Assembly: GCA_017301975.1 (NCBI GenBank) | Contig: JAFLEI010000006.1 | Coordinates: forward strand, 62,001-126,000 | Reading direction: 5' to 3' | Length of the DNA stretch: 64,000 bases | Source of the DNA: Verrucomicrobiota bacterium | Lineage (GTDB): Bacteria; Verrucomicrobiota; Verrucomicrobiia; Verrucomicrobiales; Verrucomicrobiaceae | Part shown: positions 46,259 to 54,872 of the stretch, piece after piece | How the letters are laid out: the number at the start of each line of letters is the position of its first letter | Position numbering within the stretch: the first letter of the stretch is position 1 | Made by a program: the position numbers and the translations under genes | Notes under the pieces: generated by a model | Told to the model about the DNA's origin: nothing | What the model saw: the letters and a program-made list of their open reading frames with translations, nothing else | The model's database searches: none

Positions 46259-47620
46259 ATGCTCCACCTTTCACTGCCATACCTCACCATCGCCCTGGCT
46301 TCATTGCTCGGGGGTGTGCTGGCATCCTGGAAGTCCGCCCGCCCACGCCGCACCGCTGTTGCGGCAGCCCTGCTGGCCTTCATTTCCTTTCTCGCTGCCG
46401 CCCATGAAGCTGATGGCCGGAGCCTGCACGATCCTCTGCTGCCCTGTTTCCTCGCCGATGGCCTGAATGCCGTGCCCATGGCTTTTTATGCCGCCCTGAC
46501 CCTCATCGTCCTCGTGCTTGCCCCCCGGCGCGATGCCGCCGCCCAGGCTCCCGCCGGAATGCTGCTCATCTCTCTCTCCATCCAGGTGGCGTATGCCGCC
46601 GCCGGTTGGGTTCCCATGGTCCTCGGCTGGTGGCTTTCCTGCCTGCCGTTTGCATTAGGCATGTTCGGAGATCAAAGAGAGACCCGCCTCACAAGCGGCA
46701 TTCGCTTGGCCAGTTGCCTGGCCCTGACCGCCGCCGTCCTTTCGGCGACCTTTTTTGCGGAATATGGTACATTATCCGTCCTGTTTGTCACACTGGCGGT
46801 GGTGCTGCGCAAAGGGCTGTTCCCCCTCCATGCCGGTGTGGTGCAGGCCTTTGAATGCGGCCCCTTGCTTCCCAAGGCGCTTCTTTTCAACGGCCACCTC
46901 GGCGTCGTGCTCGTCGCACGCACCCAGGTCGCTTCTCTCTCAGAATCCGCACACCATGCCTTTGAATTCCTCAGCCTGGCAGCCGTTGCCACCGTTGGCA
47001 TCGCCAGTCTGCGTGCCTTCGCCGAAAGCAAGCCCCGTCGTCTGCTTGCGTTCCTGTGCATCAGCCAGGCCAGCTTCATGCTCGCCGGCATCACCACTGC
47101 AAACGCCGAAGGCATCACCGGCGCCCTCACACACTGGCTTGTGGTCGCCGCTGCCTCCACCGGACTCATCTGCATCGTCCGTGCTCTGGAAGTCCGCGTC
47201 AGCAGCACCGAAGACCCCCTGATGCATCTCGGCCTCGCCGCCAAAGCCCCCCGCCTTGCCACCTTCTTCCTCATCTGCGGCCTCGCCCTCGTTGGTCTTC
47301 CAGGCACGCTGGGCTACTGCGCCGAGGAGCTCATCTTCCACGGCATGCTGCAAAACCACCTCATTGCCGGCATCGTGCTGCTCGTTGCCACCGTCTTCAA
47401 TGCCATCAACCTGCTGCGCTTGTACAACACCCTGTTCCTCGGCGTGCTGCCAAAACACGTCATCAACATCCCCGACGCCCTGCCACGCGAGCGCTGGCCG
47501 CTGACCGCCTGCATCCTCTTTCTGGTTTTAGGGGGTCTCATGCCACGCGTTGTCATCGGCTGGCGTTCCGATGCCGCAGACAGCATTGAAAAGGCAGTGC
47601 ATGCGGTGTCAGGTCACTGA
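46259..47620 (+). CDS. Second NuoL/M-like membrane subunit beside dabA
   Basis: A 453-residue polytopic membrane protein, also of the proton-conducting antiporter family but clearly distinct from its neighbour. Landmarks are VVLRKGLFPLHAGVVQAFECGP (the Lys/His of the channel half) and LALVGLPGTLGYCAEELIFHG (family C-terminal helix pair). Twelve or more hydrophobic stretches are visible. It starts 16 bp after the first subunit, so both likely act with DabA. Its 3' end overlaps the convergent ECF sigma gene by 7 nt. Its exact role is unknown. Confidence 0.8.
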   Translation: MLHLSLPYLTIALASLLGGVLASWKSARPRRTAVAAALLAFISFLAAAHEADGRSLHDPLLPCFLADGLNAVPMAFYAALTLIVLVLAPRRDAAAQAPAGMLLISLSIQVAYAAAGWVPMVLGWWLSCLPFALGMFGDQRETRLTSGIRLASCLALTAAVLSATFFAEYGTLSVLFVTLAVVLRKGLFPLHAGVVQAFECGPLLPKALLFNGHLGVVLVARTQVASLSESAHHAFEFLSLAAVATVGIASLRAFAESKPRRLLAFLCISQASFMLAGITTANAEGITGALTHWLVVAAASTGLICIVRALEVRVSSTEDPLMHLGLAAKAPRLATFFLICGLALVGLPGTLGYCAEELIFHGMLQNHLIAGIVLLVATVFNAINLLRLYNTLFLGVLPKHVINIPDALPRERWPLTACILFLVLGGLMPRVVIGWRSDAADSIEKAVHAVSGH

Positions 47621-48228
47621 CCTTCCTCATTCCACCAGCGCAGCAGCATCTGCCGCGCGCGGTAAATGCGCCCCTCGGTACCCCGCACGGAGCAGTTCAG
47701 CACCTTGGCGCACTCCTCGTGGCTGAGGCCTTCCATGGCGCTGAGCATCAGCGCCGTGCGCAGCTTTTCAGGCAGCAGAGCCAGGCCGCGTTCAAGTTTT
47801 TGCATCTCGCTCTGCCATGCCGCGCTCGCATCCGGCGGATTCTGCGGACACGGCAGCGGCTGCTCAAGATCATTGATCGTCGTGGTATTTTCGCGCTGGC
47901 GTGAAGCACGCGATTTGGCGCGGTCGCGGCACAGGTTCAGCGCGATCTGATACAGCCACGTCGAAAGCTTTGCCCGGCCCTCAAATTCAGGCAGTGCCTG
48001 CCAGGCGCGTACAAAGGCATCCTGACACACTTCACGCGCATCTTCCGCACAGCGCAGCCAGCGGCAGCAAAAGCCAAACAGCTTTTCCTCATGCCTCTTC
48101 ACCAGCCACCCAAACGCGGCCATGTCGCCCGCCTGGGCGGCACGCAGGTGCGCCGTCTCCGCTGAGTCATCAGCAGCGGCTTCGGCCTGGGGCAGCAGCA
48201 GGGCGTCAATCGCGGGTGAGGCTGTCAT
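47614..48228 (-). CDS. ECF sigma factor (CnrH-like)
   Basis: A 204-residue sigma-70 family ECF factor. Region 2 is LVKRHEEKLFGFCCRWL and DAREVCQDAFVRAWQALPEFEG, with TWLYQIALNLCRD before the linker. Region 4 is LLPEKLRTALMLSAMEGLSHEECAKVLNCSVRGTEGRIYRARQML. It is the last gene of a three-gene minus-strand operon (one-helix protein, sensor-like protein, sigma) whose order matches cnrY-cnrX-cnrH. Its start overlaps the sensor-like gene by 23 nt. Target promoters are unknown. Confidence 0.9.
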   Translation of the reverse strand: MTASPAIDALLLPQAEAAADDSAETAHLRAAQAGDMAAFGWLVKRHEEKLFGFCCRWLRCAEDAREVCQDAFVRAWQALPEFEGRAKLSTWLYQIALNLCRDRAKSRASRQRENTTTINDLEQPLPCPQNPPDASAAWQSEMQKLERGLALLPEKLRTALMLSAMEGLSHEECAKVLNCSVRGTEGRIYRARQMLLRWWNEEGQ

Positions 48229-48664
48229 GGGTCCATTTCAGGAGTTTGTCGGCCTGCGCCGGACGCAGGTAGCGCTTCATGATGAAAAAGTGATCCAGCG
48301 TGGCTTTCTGCAGCGCGCTTTGGGCTTTGTTCAGCCTTTCCAAGGCCGCGTTCATCGACGCCTCATTCATCTTGGGATCACGGATGGCCTGGGCCAGGGA
48401 CACATCCGCCTGACGAATATCTTCCTTCAGTTTCATCCGGATGTTTTCAAATTCTACCTCAAGCGGCTCCAGCTTTTCATGCTGCTCCGGCGTGATGTCG
48501 AGATGCTCATGCATCCACGCATGAAGATCTGTCTGCGCATGATCATGGGCATGGCTTTCACCATGCCGGTGCAGGGTCCAGTCGGTGACCAGCCATGCCG
48601 TTCCTCCGGCCAGAACTGCGGAGAAAAACACGGAGATCAGCAGCCATTTCAGCCTTGAGGTCAT
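48206..48664 (-). CDS. CnrX/Spy-like periplasmic metal-sensor protein
   Basis: A 152-residue protein: start at ATG 48664 (MTSRLKWLLISVFFSAVLAGG, single N-terminal helix), then a His-rich stretch (HRHGESHAHDHAQTDLHAWMHEH) and a long helical hairpin (ITPEQHEKLEPLEVEFENIRM ... LNKAQSALQKATLDHFFIMKRYL). This is the pattern of heavy-metal resistance (PF13801-like)/CnrX sensors, periplasmic with a membrane anchor. The His cluster could bind nickel, cobalt, copper or zinc. ATGA overlap with the gene upstream points to coupling. Metal specificity cannot be predicted. Confidence 0.8.
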   Translation of the reverse strand: MTSRLKWLLISVFFSAVLAGGTAWLVTDWTLHRHGESHAHDHAQTDLHAWMHEHLDITPEQHEKLEPLEVEFENIRMKLKEDIRQADVSLAQAIRDPKMNEASMNAALERLNKAQSALQKATLDHFFIMKRYLRPAQADKLLKWTHDSLTRD

Positions 48665-48936
48665 TGCGGACCTCCTGTGCGAAACAGCTCCATGGTGGGT
48701 GGTGTGGTATGCGTCGTGTCGCGTGAAGCCAGAGACCAGCCCACCATGCCGGCAGTTGCGATGCCGGAGATGGCGGCCAGGAGCAGCAGCCACTGAACAA
48801 ATGAGCGCCAGCGTCTGGCCCGTCCGTCATCCACCTTCACACGCGCCATGATCAGTTCATCCAGTGCACGCGGAGCCGCCGATGGGGCGGCAGTGGCAGC
48901 ATGCTTGAGCATGCGATCAAGGTCAGAGTCGTTCAT
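48661..48936 (-). CDS. CnrY-like one-helix protein, probable anti-sigma
   Basis: A 91-residue protein with a soluble N-terminal part (MNDSDLDRMLKHAATAAPS), one membrane helix (WLLLLAAISGIATAGMVGW) and a short periplasmic tail. Size, topology and first place in an operon with a CnrX-like sensor and an ECF sigma match CnrY-type anti-sigma factors that hold the sigma at the membrane. Sequence similarity to known CnrY is not obvious, so the call rests on topology and context. The ATGA overlap with the sensor gene is conspicuous. Confidence 0.65.
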   Translation of the reverse strand: MNDSDLDRMLKHAATAAPSAAPRALDELIMARVKVDDGRARRWRSFVQWLLLLAAISGIATAGMVGWSLASRDTTHTTPPTMELFRTGGPQ

Positions 48937-49022
48937 GAGAGGCTATTTATGCATAAAGAATCGCTATTTTTGAATTATTTTCTCATAGGGGCGGTCTAAA
49001 TTGATAACAACCCCCGCAGGTC

Positions 49023-50060
49023 ATGAACATCCAGCTCCAGCTTCCCTTTCAGGGATGGAGACGTGCTGAAGAAAGCTCAAAGCACGGCTCAGGAGGAGCT
49101 AGAACACCAAGGATCGGGCTGGTCCTGTCCAGTGGTGGTGCGCGTGGTCTTGCGCATGCCGGGGTGATTCAGGTGCTAGAAGAAGAAGGCATCCCCATCG
49201 CCGCCATTGCCGGCTGCAGCATGGGAGCTTATGTGGGCTCGCTTTGGGCCTCGGGCCTCACCGGCGCCCAGTTGGAAGAACGTGCGCGGGAGATCAAAGA
49301 CCGGCCCGCACTTAAGGCGCTCATGGATTACATCATCCCGCCTTCGGAAGGCCTGATCCGGGGCGAAAAACTGCGCAAGCATCTGGAACGGGATCTGGGG
49401 GACAAGACCTTTGCCGATCTGAACAAGCCCCTGATTGTCATCGCCACGGACCTTGACCGTCTCACACCCCATGTTTTCGATTCCGGCAGTGTTTCTCACG
49501 CCGTGCATGCCAGCTCCGCCATCCCTGCGGTCTGTGCGCCGGTCCGGCTCAATGGCCGGCGTTACACCGACGGCGGAGCTTCGGAGCCCCTGCCGGTGAC
49601 CATTCTCAAAAAACGGTTCCATCTGGATGCCGTCGTCGCGGTGAACGTCATGCCTTCTCCAGACGAGTTCGAATCCAAAAACGAACAGGGGCTCATGCCC
49701 GACGACAAACCCGCCTTCCAGGTTTTTTCCCGCATGTTCCGCACGTTTTGGCAGAAGGTGAACCTGCTCGCCTATGGGAACGTGCTCGACACTTTCCGCC
49801 GTGCTCTGATGGCGGCGCAGCTGCACCTCATCACCAAAGAGGTGGCTGCTGCGGATGTGGTCATCCATCCGCATTTTGCCATCTCGACGTGGCACGACTT
49901 TGAAAATTTTGGGCAATACCTGCAGGCCGGTCGCGAAGCCACAACCGCCGCGCTGCCTGCCATTCGTGCCCTGCTCCAGACAGACACCAACCTCAACCAG
50001 GAGACAATCAGCCATGAAATTGCTCCGTCACACACCCGATTGGAACGACACGCCGCCTGA
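49023..50060 (+). CDS. Patatin-like phospholipase
   Basis: A 345-residue lipid acyl hydrolase. The catalytic dyad is Ser66 in GCSMG and Asp183 in TDGGASEP; the oxyanion loop is SSGGARGLAHAGV. No signal peptide is evident, so it probably acts from the cytoplasm or by non-classical export. It heads a five-gene operon with a PaaK-like ligase and beta-oxidation enzymes: released fatty acids would be activated and degraded. The next gene overlaps its end by 47 nt. Confidence 0.9.
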   Translation: MNIQLQLPFQGWRRAEESSKHGSGGARTPRIGLVLSSGGARGLAHAGVIQVLEEEGIPIAAIAGCSMGAYVGSLWASGLTGAQLEERAREIKDRPALKALMDYIIPPSEGLIRGEKLRKHLERDLGDKTFADLNKPLIVIATDLDRLTPHVFDSGSVSHAVHASSAIPAVCAPVRLNGRRYTDGGASEPLPVTILKKRFHLDAVVAVNVMPSPDEFESKNEQGLMPDDKPAFQVFSRMFRTFWQKVNLLAYGNVLDTFRRALMAAQLHLITKEVAAADVVIHPHFAISTWHDFENFGQYLQAGREATTAALPAIRALLQTDTNLNQETISHEIAPSHTRLERHAA

Positions 50061-51501
50061 GAAATGGCGCGAGTGGCAGCTCACGCATTTGCGCGACTAC
50101 CTTCTCCGCCGCGTCGTCCCGTTCAGCGCCCATTACCACCGCCTTTTTGAAGAGCACGACATCCACGCGCTCGACATCAAGTCGTTTGATGAGTGGGGCC
50201 ACGTGCCCTTCACGTCGAAGAAGGACCTTGCCAGCCCGCGTGATTTCGTCCTCGTGCCTGACGAACCGGTGCTCCGTCATGAGGCCGGCATGATTTATAC
50301 GGCACTGCTGCATGGCCGTGCCGCCGCGAAAGAGCAGGCCGAAGCGGAATTTCGCCCCATCCTTCTCACCAGCACCACGGGCCGTTCATCAGATCCGGTG
50401 CCCTTTCTCTACACCAAGCATGACCTGCACAATCTCGACGTCAGCGGCACACGGTTAATGCTGGCGGGGCGCTCTCAGCGGGATTTCAAGCACATCAACC
50501 TCTTCCCCTATGCGCCCCATCTGGCCTTCTGGCTGGCTCATCATGCGGGGCTTGGCTTTGGCACCTTCATGCTGAGCACGGGCGGCGGCAAGACCCTTGG
50601 CACAGACGGCAACATCAGTCTCATCGAAAAAATTCAGCCCGACATTCTCATCGGCATGCCGACCTTCATCTACCACGTGCTGCGTGAGGCCTATGAAACC
50701 GGCCGGCATTGGCCCAATTTGAAACGGATTGTTCTGGGCGGTGAGAAAGTCGCGGATGGCCTCCGTGCGCGTTTGCGCGATCTTGCCACATTGCTCGGCA
50801 GTCCCGACACGCATGTCATGGCCACCTACGGCTTTACGGAAGCAAAGATGGCTTTTCCGGAATGCGTCGGACAATCCCACGAAGCCAGCGGCTATCACTT
50901 GAGCCCTGACCTTGGAATCGTGGAGCTGATCAACCCTGAAACGGGAGAGGTCGTTCCCGATGGCCAGCCAGGCGAGATCGTTTTCACGCCGCTCAATGCC
51001 CGCGGCACCGTCGTGCTGCGCTATCGCACGGGAGACATCGCTGAAGGTGGCCTGACTTGGGAAAAATGCCCCAACTGCGGCCGCACCTGCCCGCGCCTGC
51101 TGGGCCCCATCTCACGCGTCAGCGAGGTGCGCGAACTGCATGTGGACAAGCTGAAGGGCACGCTGGTGAACTTCAACCTTCTCGAACATCTGCTGGATGA
51201 CCAGAAGGGCATCGCAGCCTGGCAGATCGAGCTACGCAAGCGGCATGACGATCCGCTCGAAATGGATGAGGTGCATCTGCACCTCACCGCCGAGCCTGGC
51301 GTGCGCGAATCCGAACTCGAACTCGCCGTCTCCCGCCGCTTCCATGAAGCCACGGAAATCACCCCAAATGGACTGCACTTCCATTCACTGTCCGAACTCC
51401 GCGATCAACTCGGCATCGGCCGCCTCTTGAAGGAGGAGAAAATTGTCGATCATCGCCCCAAAATCCAACCCGCCACAACCAAGGTGGCACTCAGCTCCTA
51501 A
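50014..51501 (+). CDS. PaaK-like adenylate-forming acyl-CoA ligase
   Basis: A 495-residue adenylate-forming enzyme; start at ATG 50014 (the longer frame lies within the patatin gene). Nucleotide and domain motifs are TSTTGRSSDPVPF, ATYGFTEAKMAFPE and LRYRTGDIAEGG. A Cys cluster CPNCGRTCPR, frequent in phenylacetate-CoA ligase-family proteins, suggests a structural zinc. It is longer than classic PaaK (~430), with extra N-terminal residues. Given the operon, it more likely activates fatty or aromatic acids liberated by the phospholipase. The thiolase gene follows after 4 nt. Confidence 0.82.
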   Translation: MKLLRHTPDWNDTPPEKWREWQLTHLRDYLLRRVVPFSAHYHRLFEEHDIHALDIKSFDEWGHVPFTSKKDLASPRDFVLVPDEPVLRHEAGMIYTALLHGRAAAKEQAEAEFRPILLTSTTGRSSDPVPFLYTKHDLHNLDVSGTRLMLAGRSQRDFKHINLFPYAPHLAFWLAHHAGLGFGTFMLSTGGGKTLGTDGNISLIEKIQPDILIGMPTFIYHVLREAYETGRHWPNLKRIVLGGEKVADGLRARLRDLATLLGSPDTHVMATYGFTEAKMAFPECVGQSHEASGYHLSPDLGIVELINPETGEVVPDGQPGEIVFTPLNARGTVVLRYRTGDIAEGGLTWEKCPNCGRTCPRLLGPISRVSEVRELHVDKLKGTLVNFNLLEHLLDDQKGIAAWQIELRKRHDDPLEMDEVHLHLTAEPGVRESELELAVSRRFHEATEITPNGLHFHSLSELRDQLGIGRLLKEEKIVDHRPKIQPATTKVALSS

Positions 51502-51505
51502 CGCC

Positions 51506-52777
51506 ATGAAAACTCCCGCACTTGTCATCGTAGGCGCCGTCCGCACGCCCTTCTCCCGCGCCGGAACCGATCTTGCGCATCTTGACGCGGTCGAACTGGG
51601 CCGTCACGCGGTCTCAGCGCTGCTCACCCGCACTGGCATTGACCCGATGCTGGTGGATGAAACCATCCTCGGCTGTGTCGGTCAGCCTCCGGAGGCGATG
51701 AACATCGCTCGCGTCATCGCTCTGCGCGCCGGACTGCCGGAATCGAAGCCAGCGATGACAGTGCATCGTAACTGTGCCTCCGGGTTGGAAGCGCTAACCC
51801 TTGCGCATGCAAAAATGTGCGCGGGGCAGGGCGAGGTCTTCGTGGTCGGTGGGACGGAAAGCATGAGCAACATGCCGTTCTATTTCTCAAGGCCCGCCGT
51901 TGAAAAATTCACCGCGATGAGCCGTGCGCGGGACTTCACCGGACGTGCCAAAGCCGCGCTGCATTTCCGCCCTGCGGACTTTGCTCCCGTCATCGGCCTG
52001 AAACTCGGCCTCACCGATCCGGTTTCGAGCTTGAACATGGGGCAGACCGCCGAGGTGCTGTCGCGTGAGTTTGGCATCACGCGTGACATGCAGGACGCCT
52101 TTGCCATGCGCAGCCACCTATGCGCCACGCAGGCGAATCACCTGCTCAATCAGGAAATCGCGCCCGTGCTCGGTCACAAGGTTGTCGCGGCAGACAACGG
52201 CATCCGCGCCGACTCCAGCCTGGAAAAGCTCGGCAAACTCAAGCCGCTCTTTGATACGGTCACAGGCACGGTGACCGCCGGCAACTCCAGCCAGATCACC
52301 GATGGCGCGGTGGCCCTGCTCGTCGCCACCGAGGAAGCCGCGGCCGCGCACAATTGGAAGCCGCTGGGCCGTCTCGTCAGCTATGCCGCCACCGGGTGTG
52401 ATCCTGCACGCATGGGCCTGGGACCGGTGCGCGCGCTGGATGCTGCACTTCATCGCAGCGGCTGGAAGCTCGATGAAACCGACGTCTTTGAAATCAACGA
52501 GGCCTTCGCCGCCCAGGTGCTTGCTGTCATGAAATGTCTTTCCGACCCCGCCAGCGCCCGCCGCGCCGGACTGGAAGCCCCCATCGGTGAACTGGACCCC
52601 GCGAAGATCAACGCCTGCGGCGGAGCCATCGCGCTTGGCCATCCGGTGGGAGCCACGGGTGCGCGCCTCGTTCAGACAGCGCTCAATCAACTGCAAGCCA
52701 GCGATGGAAAACGCGCCGTGATCAGCCTTTGCGTCGGAGGCGGGCAGGGGATGGCGGCCTGCCTCGAAGCATTATGA
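51506..52777 (+). CDS. Acetyl-CoA C-acyltransferase (thiolase)
   Basis: A 423-residue degradative thiolase, catalysing the last step of beta-oxidation. Active-site residues: Cys90 (TVHRNCASG), His in NEAFAAQ, GGAIALGHPVGATGAR (His) and the second Cys in SLCVGGGQG. ATG 51506 is chosen (MKTPALVIVGAVRTPF). The length fits FadI-type long enzymes. Its TGA overlaps an ATG of the next gene (ATGA at 52774-52777), though the next gene probably starts further on. Confidence 0.93.
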   Translation: MKTPALVIVGAVRTPFSRAGTDLAHLDAVELGRHAVSALLTRTGIDPMLVDETILGCVGQPPEAMNIARVIALRAGLPESKPAMTVHRNCASGLEALTLAHAKMCAGQGEVFVVGGTESMSNMPFYFSRPAVEKFTAMSRARDFTGRAKAALHFRPADFAPVIGLKLGLTDPVSSLNMGQTAEVLSREFGITRDMQDAFAMRSHLCATQANHLLNQEIAPVLGHKVVAADNGIRADSSLEKLGKLKPLFDTVTGTVTAGNSSQITDGAVALLVATEEAAAAHNWKPLGRLVSYAATGCDPARMGLGPVRALDAALHRSGWKLDETDVFEINEAFAAQVLAVMKCLSDPASARRAGLEAPIGELDPAKINACGGAIALGHPVGATGARLVQTALNQLQASDGKRAVISLCVGGGQGMAACLEAL

Positions 52778-52812
52778 ATTTAAAGCACAACATTCTCATC
52801 CAACTCAAAGCC

Positions 52813-54849
52813 ATGAAAACTCTCCTTACCAACTGCCCCGCCATCATCCACGATCCACCCCACGTGCTGGAGGACATCATCCACGGCCATCCGATGCCGC
52901 CGAAACATTTCCGGCTCGACATCGACCACGATGGCATCGCGTGGGTCACTTTCGATTCACCCAAATCATCCGTGAATGTCTGGAATGAGGAGAGTCTGCG
53001 TGAGTTTAACCACGTCCTCGAAACCCTTGAGCATGACACCCGCGTCAAAGCCCTGGTGCTGCGGAGTGCCAAGGAGCGCATCTTCATCGCCGGTGCTGAC
53101 ATCAAGGCCATCCGCAACATGCAGCATGTCCGGGTGAACGATCTCATCTGGCTCGGCCAGGCCGTGTTTGACCGGCTGGCCAGACTGCGCGTGACCAAGA
53201 TTGCCGCGATTCATGGTGCCTGCATGGGCGGCGGATTTGAAGTCACCCTGGCCTGTGACTGGCGCATCGCCAGCGACCATGAAAGCACCAAGATCGGCCT
53301 GCCGGAGACCCAGCTTGGCATTCTGCCAGCGTGGGGTGGATCCACGCGGCTGCCACGAATGGTCGGGTTGCGCAAGGCGCTCGATCTCATCACCACGGGC
53401 AAGTTGCTCAATGCCGCCGCCGCGAAACGTGCGGGACTCATCAGCCACGTGGTGCCGGCGGAGCGTCTGGATGCGCTTGCACGCCGTCTCGTGCGTGAAA
53501 AACGTCCAGTGGTGCCATTCCGATTTGAGAACCTCTTTTCGGCGGTGATCGGACGCATGGCGAAACGCAAGGTGCTTGAAAAGACGCGCGGGCTCTATCC
53601 TTCGATCACGAAGGCCGTTGATGTCGTCACGCATGCAGTTCATGGCGAGATTGAGCACGGCCTGCTCCTTGAGCGCAATGCGGTGGCCGAACTGATCAAA
53701 AGCCGCGATTCGGCACGGTTGATCGACCTTTTCTTCAAGCGCGAAGAAGCCAACAAACGCCCCGCCATGAACGGGACGGCACTGCCCATCCATGACGCCA
53801 CTGTCATCGGAGCGGGTGTGATGGGGGCTGGAATTGCGCATATACTCGCTTCGCGTGGCATCCGGGTGCTAATGACGGACGTCACCAACGACAGCCTCGC
53901 GCGTGGACTGGAACGAATTCATGGCCTCGTTTCAGACGCCACGCGTCGAAGGCTGGTTTCCAAGGTTCAGGGGCGGGACACGCTGGACCACATCAGCACG
54001 ACGCATGCGCCGGTGCCGATGAACCGGCACCATTTGGTGATCGAGGCGGCAACGGAGAGCATGGAATTGAAGAAGAAGATCTTCGCGGATCTGGCCTCCC
54101 GTGTCTCGGCTGACACCATTCTTGCCACAAACACGAGCGCGTTGTCTGTGTCGGATCTCGCAAAAACGGTGCCACATCCGGAGCGGGTTATAGGCCTGCA
54201 CTTTTTCAATCCGGTGCATCGCATGCCGCTGGTGGAGATCATCACGCTGCCGGAAACTTCTCCGGATGTGCTGGCCACGGCGGTCAGCTTTGTGCAGAAA
54301 CTCGGCAAGACGCCGGTGGTCGTCAAAGACAGTCCGGGATTTCTGGTGAATCGCATTTTGGTGCCTTATCTGATGGAGGCGGTGCGGCTGCATGAGAGCG
54401 GCATTCCGGTGAAGGACATCGACGATGCGATGCTTGAGTTCGGGATGCCAATGGGGCCGATGCGTCTTCTGGATGAGATTGGTCTCGACGTGGCCGCGCA
54501 TGTGGCCAAGACGCTTGCCGGTGCGTTCCCTGACCGCTTTCCGCACACCGATGCGCTCGACAAGATGGTCAGTGAAGGGCACCTCGGGAAGAAAACCGGC
54601 CAGGGCTTTTACAAGTATGAAGACGGGCGTGAGATTGTGCCTCCGACCCACACCGACCTGCCGAGGCACGAAAGCATCCAGACGAATCTGGCGCTGCTCA
54701 TCAGCCAGGAGGCTATGCGGTGCCTTAAGGAGGGCATCGCCCGCAATGCGGATGACATCGATCTGGCCATGGTGCTCGGCACCGGCTACCCGCCCTTCCG
54801 GGGCGGTCCCATCACTTTCGCCCGGGATACGGGCATCATTGATTATTAA
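52813..54849 (+). CDS. fadJ: FadJ/FadB-type multifunctional beta-oxidation protein
   Basis: A 678-residue enzyme joining enoyl-CoA hydratase (RIFIAGADIKAI, HGACMGGGFEVTLACDW) and 3-hydroxyacyl-CoA dehydrogenase (VIGAGVMGAGIAHILASRG, LHFFNPVHRMPLVEI, DSPGFLVNRIL). It would hydrate enoyl-CoA and oxidise the product with NAD, beside the thiolase. ATG 52813 (MKTLLTNCPAI) is preferred because neighbouring genes also start MKT; ATG 52774 would overlap the thiolase stop. The final GTGYPPFRGGP motif is family-typical. Confidence 0.92.
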   Translation: MKTLLTNCPAIIHDPPHVLEDIIHGHPMPPKHFRLDIDHDGIAWVTFDSPKSSVNVWNEESLREFNHVLETLEHDTRVKALVLRSAKERIFIAGADIKAIRNMQHVRVNDLIWLGQAVFDRLARLRVTKIAAIHGACMGGGFEVTLACDWRIASDHESTKIGLPETQLGILPAWGGSTRLPRMVGLRKALDLITTGKLLNAAAAKRAGLISHVVPAERLDALARRLVREKRPVVPFRFENLFSAVIGRMAKRKVLEKTRGLYPSITKAVDVVTHAVHGEIEHGLLLERNAVAELIKSRDSARLIDLFFKREEANKRPAMNGTALPIHDATVIGAGVMGAGIAHILASRGIRVLMTDVTNDSLARGLERIHGLVSDATRRRLVSKVQGRDTLDHISTTHAPVPMNRHHLVIEAATESMELKKKIFADLASRVSADTILATNTSALSVSDLAKTVPHPERVIGLHFFNPVHRMPLVEIITLPETSPDVLATAVSFVQKLGKTPVVVKDSPGFLVNRILVPYLMEAVRLHESGIPVKDIDDAMLEFGMPMGPMRLLDEIGLDVAAHVAKTLAGAFPDRFPHTDALDKMVSEGHLGKKTGQGFYKYEDGREIVPPTHTDLPRHESIQTNLALLISQEAMRCLKEGIARNADDIDLAMVLGTGYPPFRGGPITFARDTGIIDY

Positions 54850-54872
54850 ATCCTCCAATGGAGATCAAGGCC

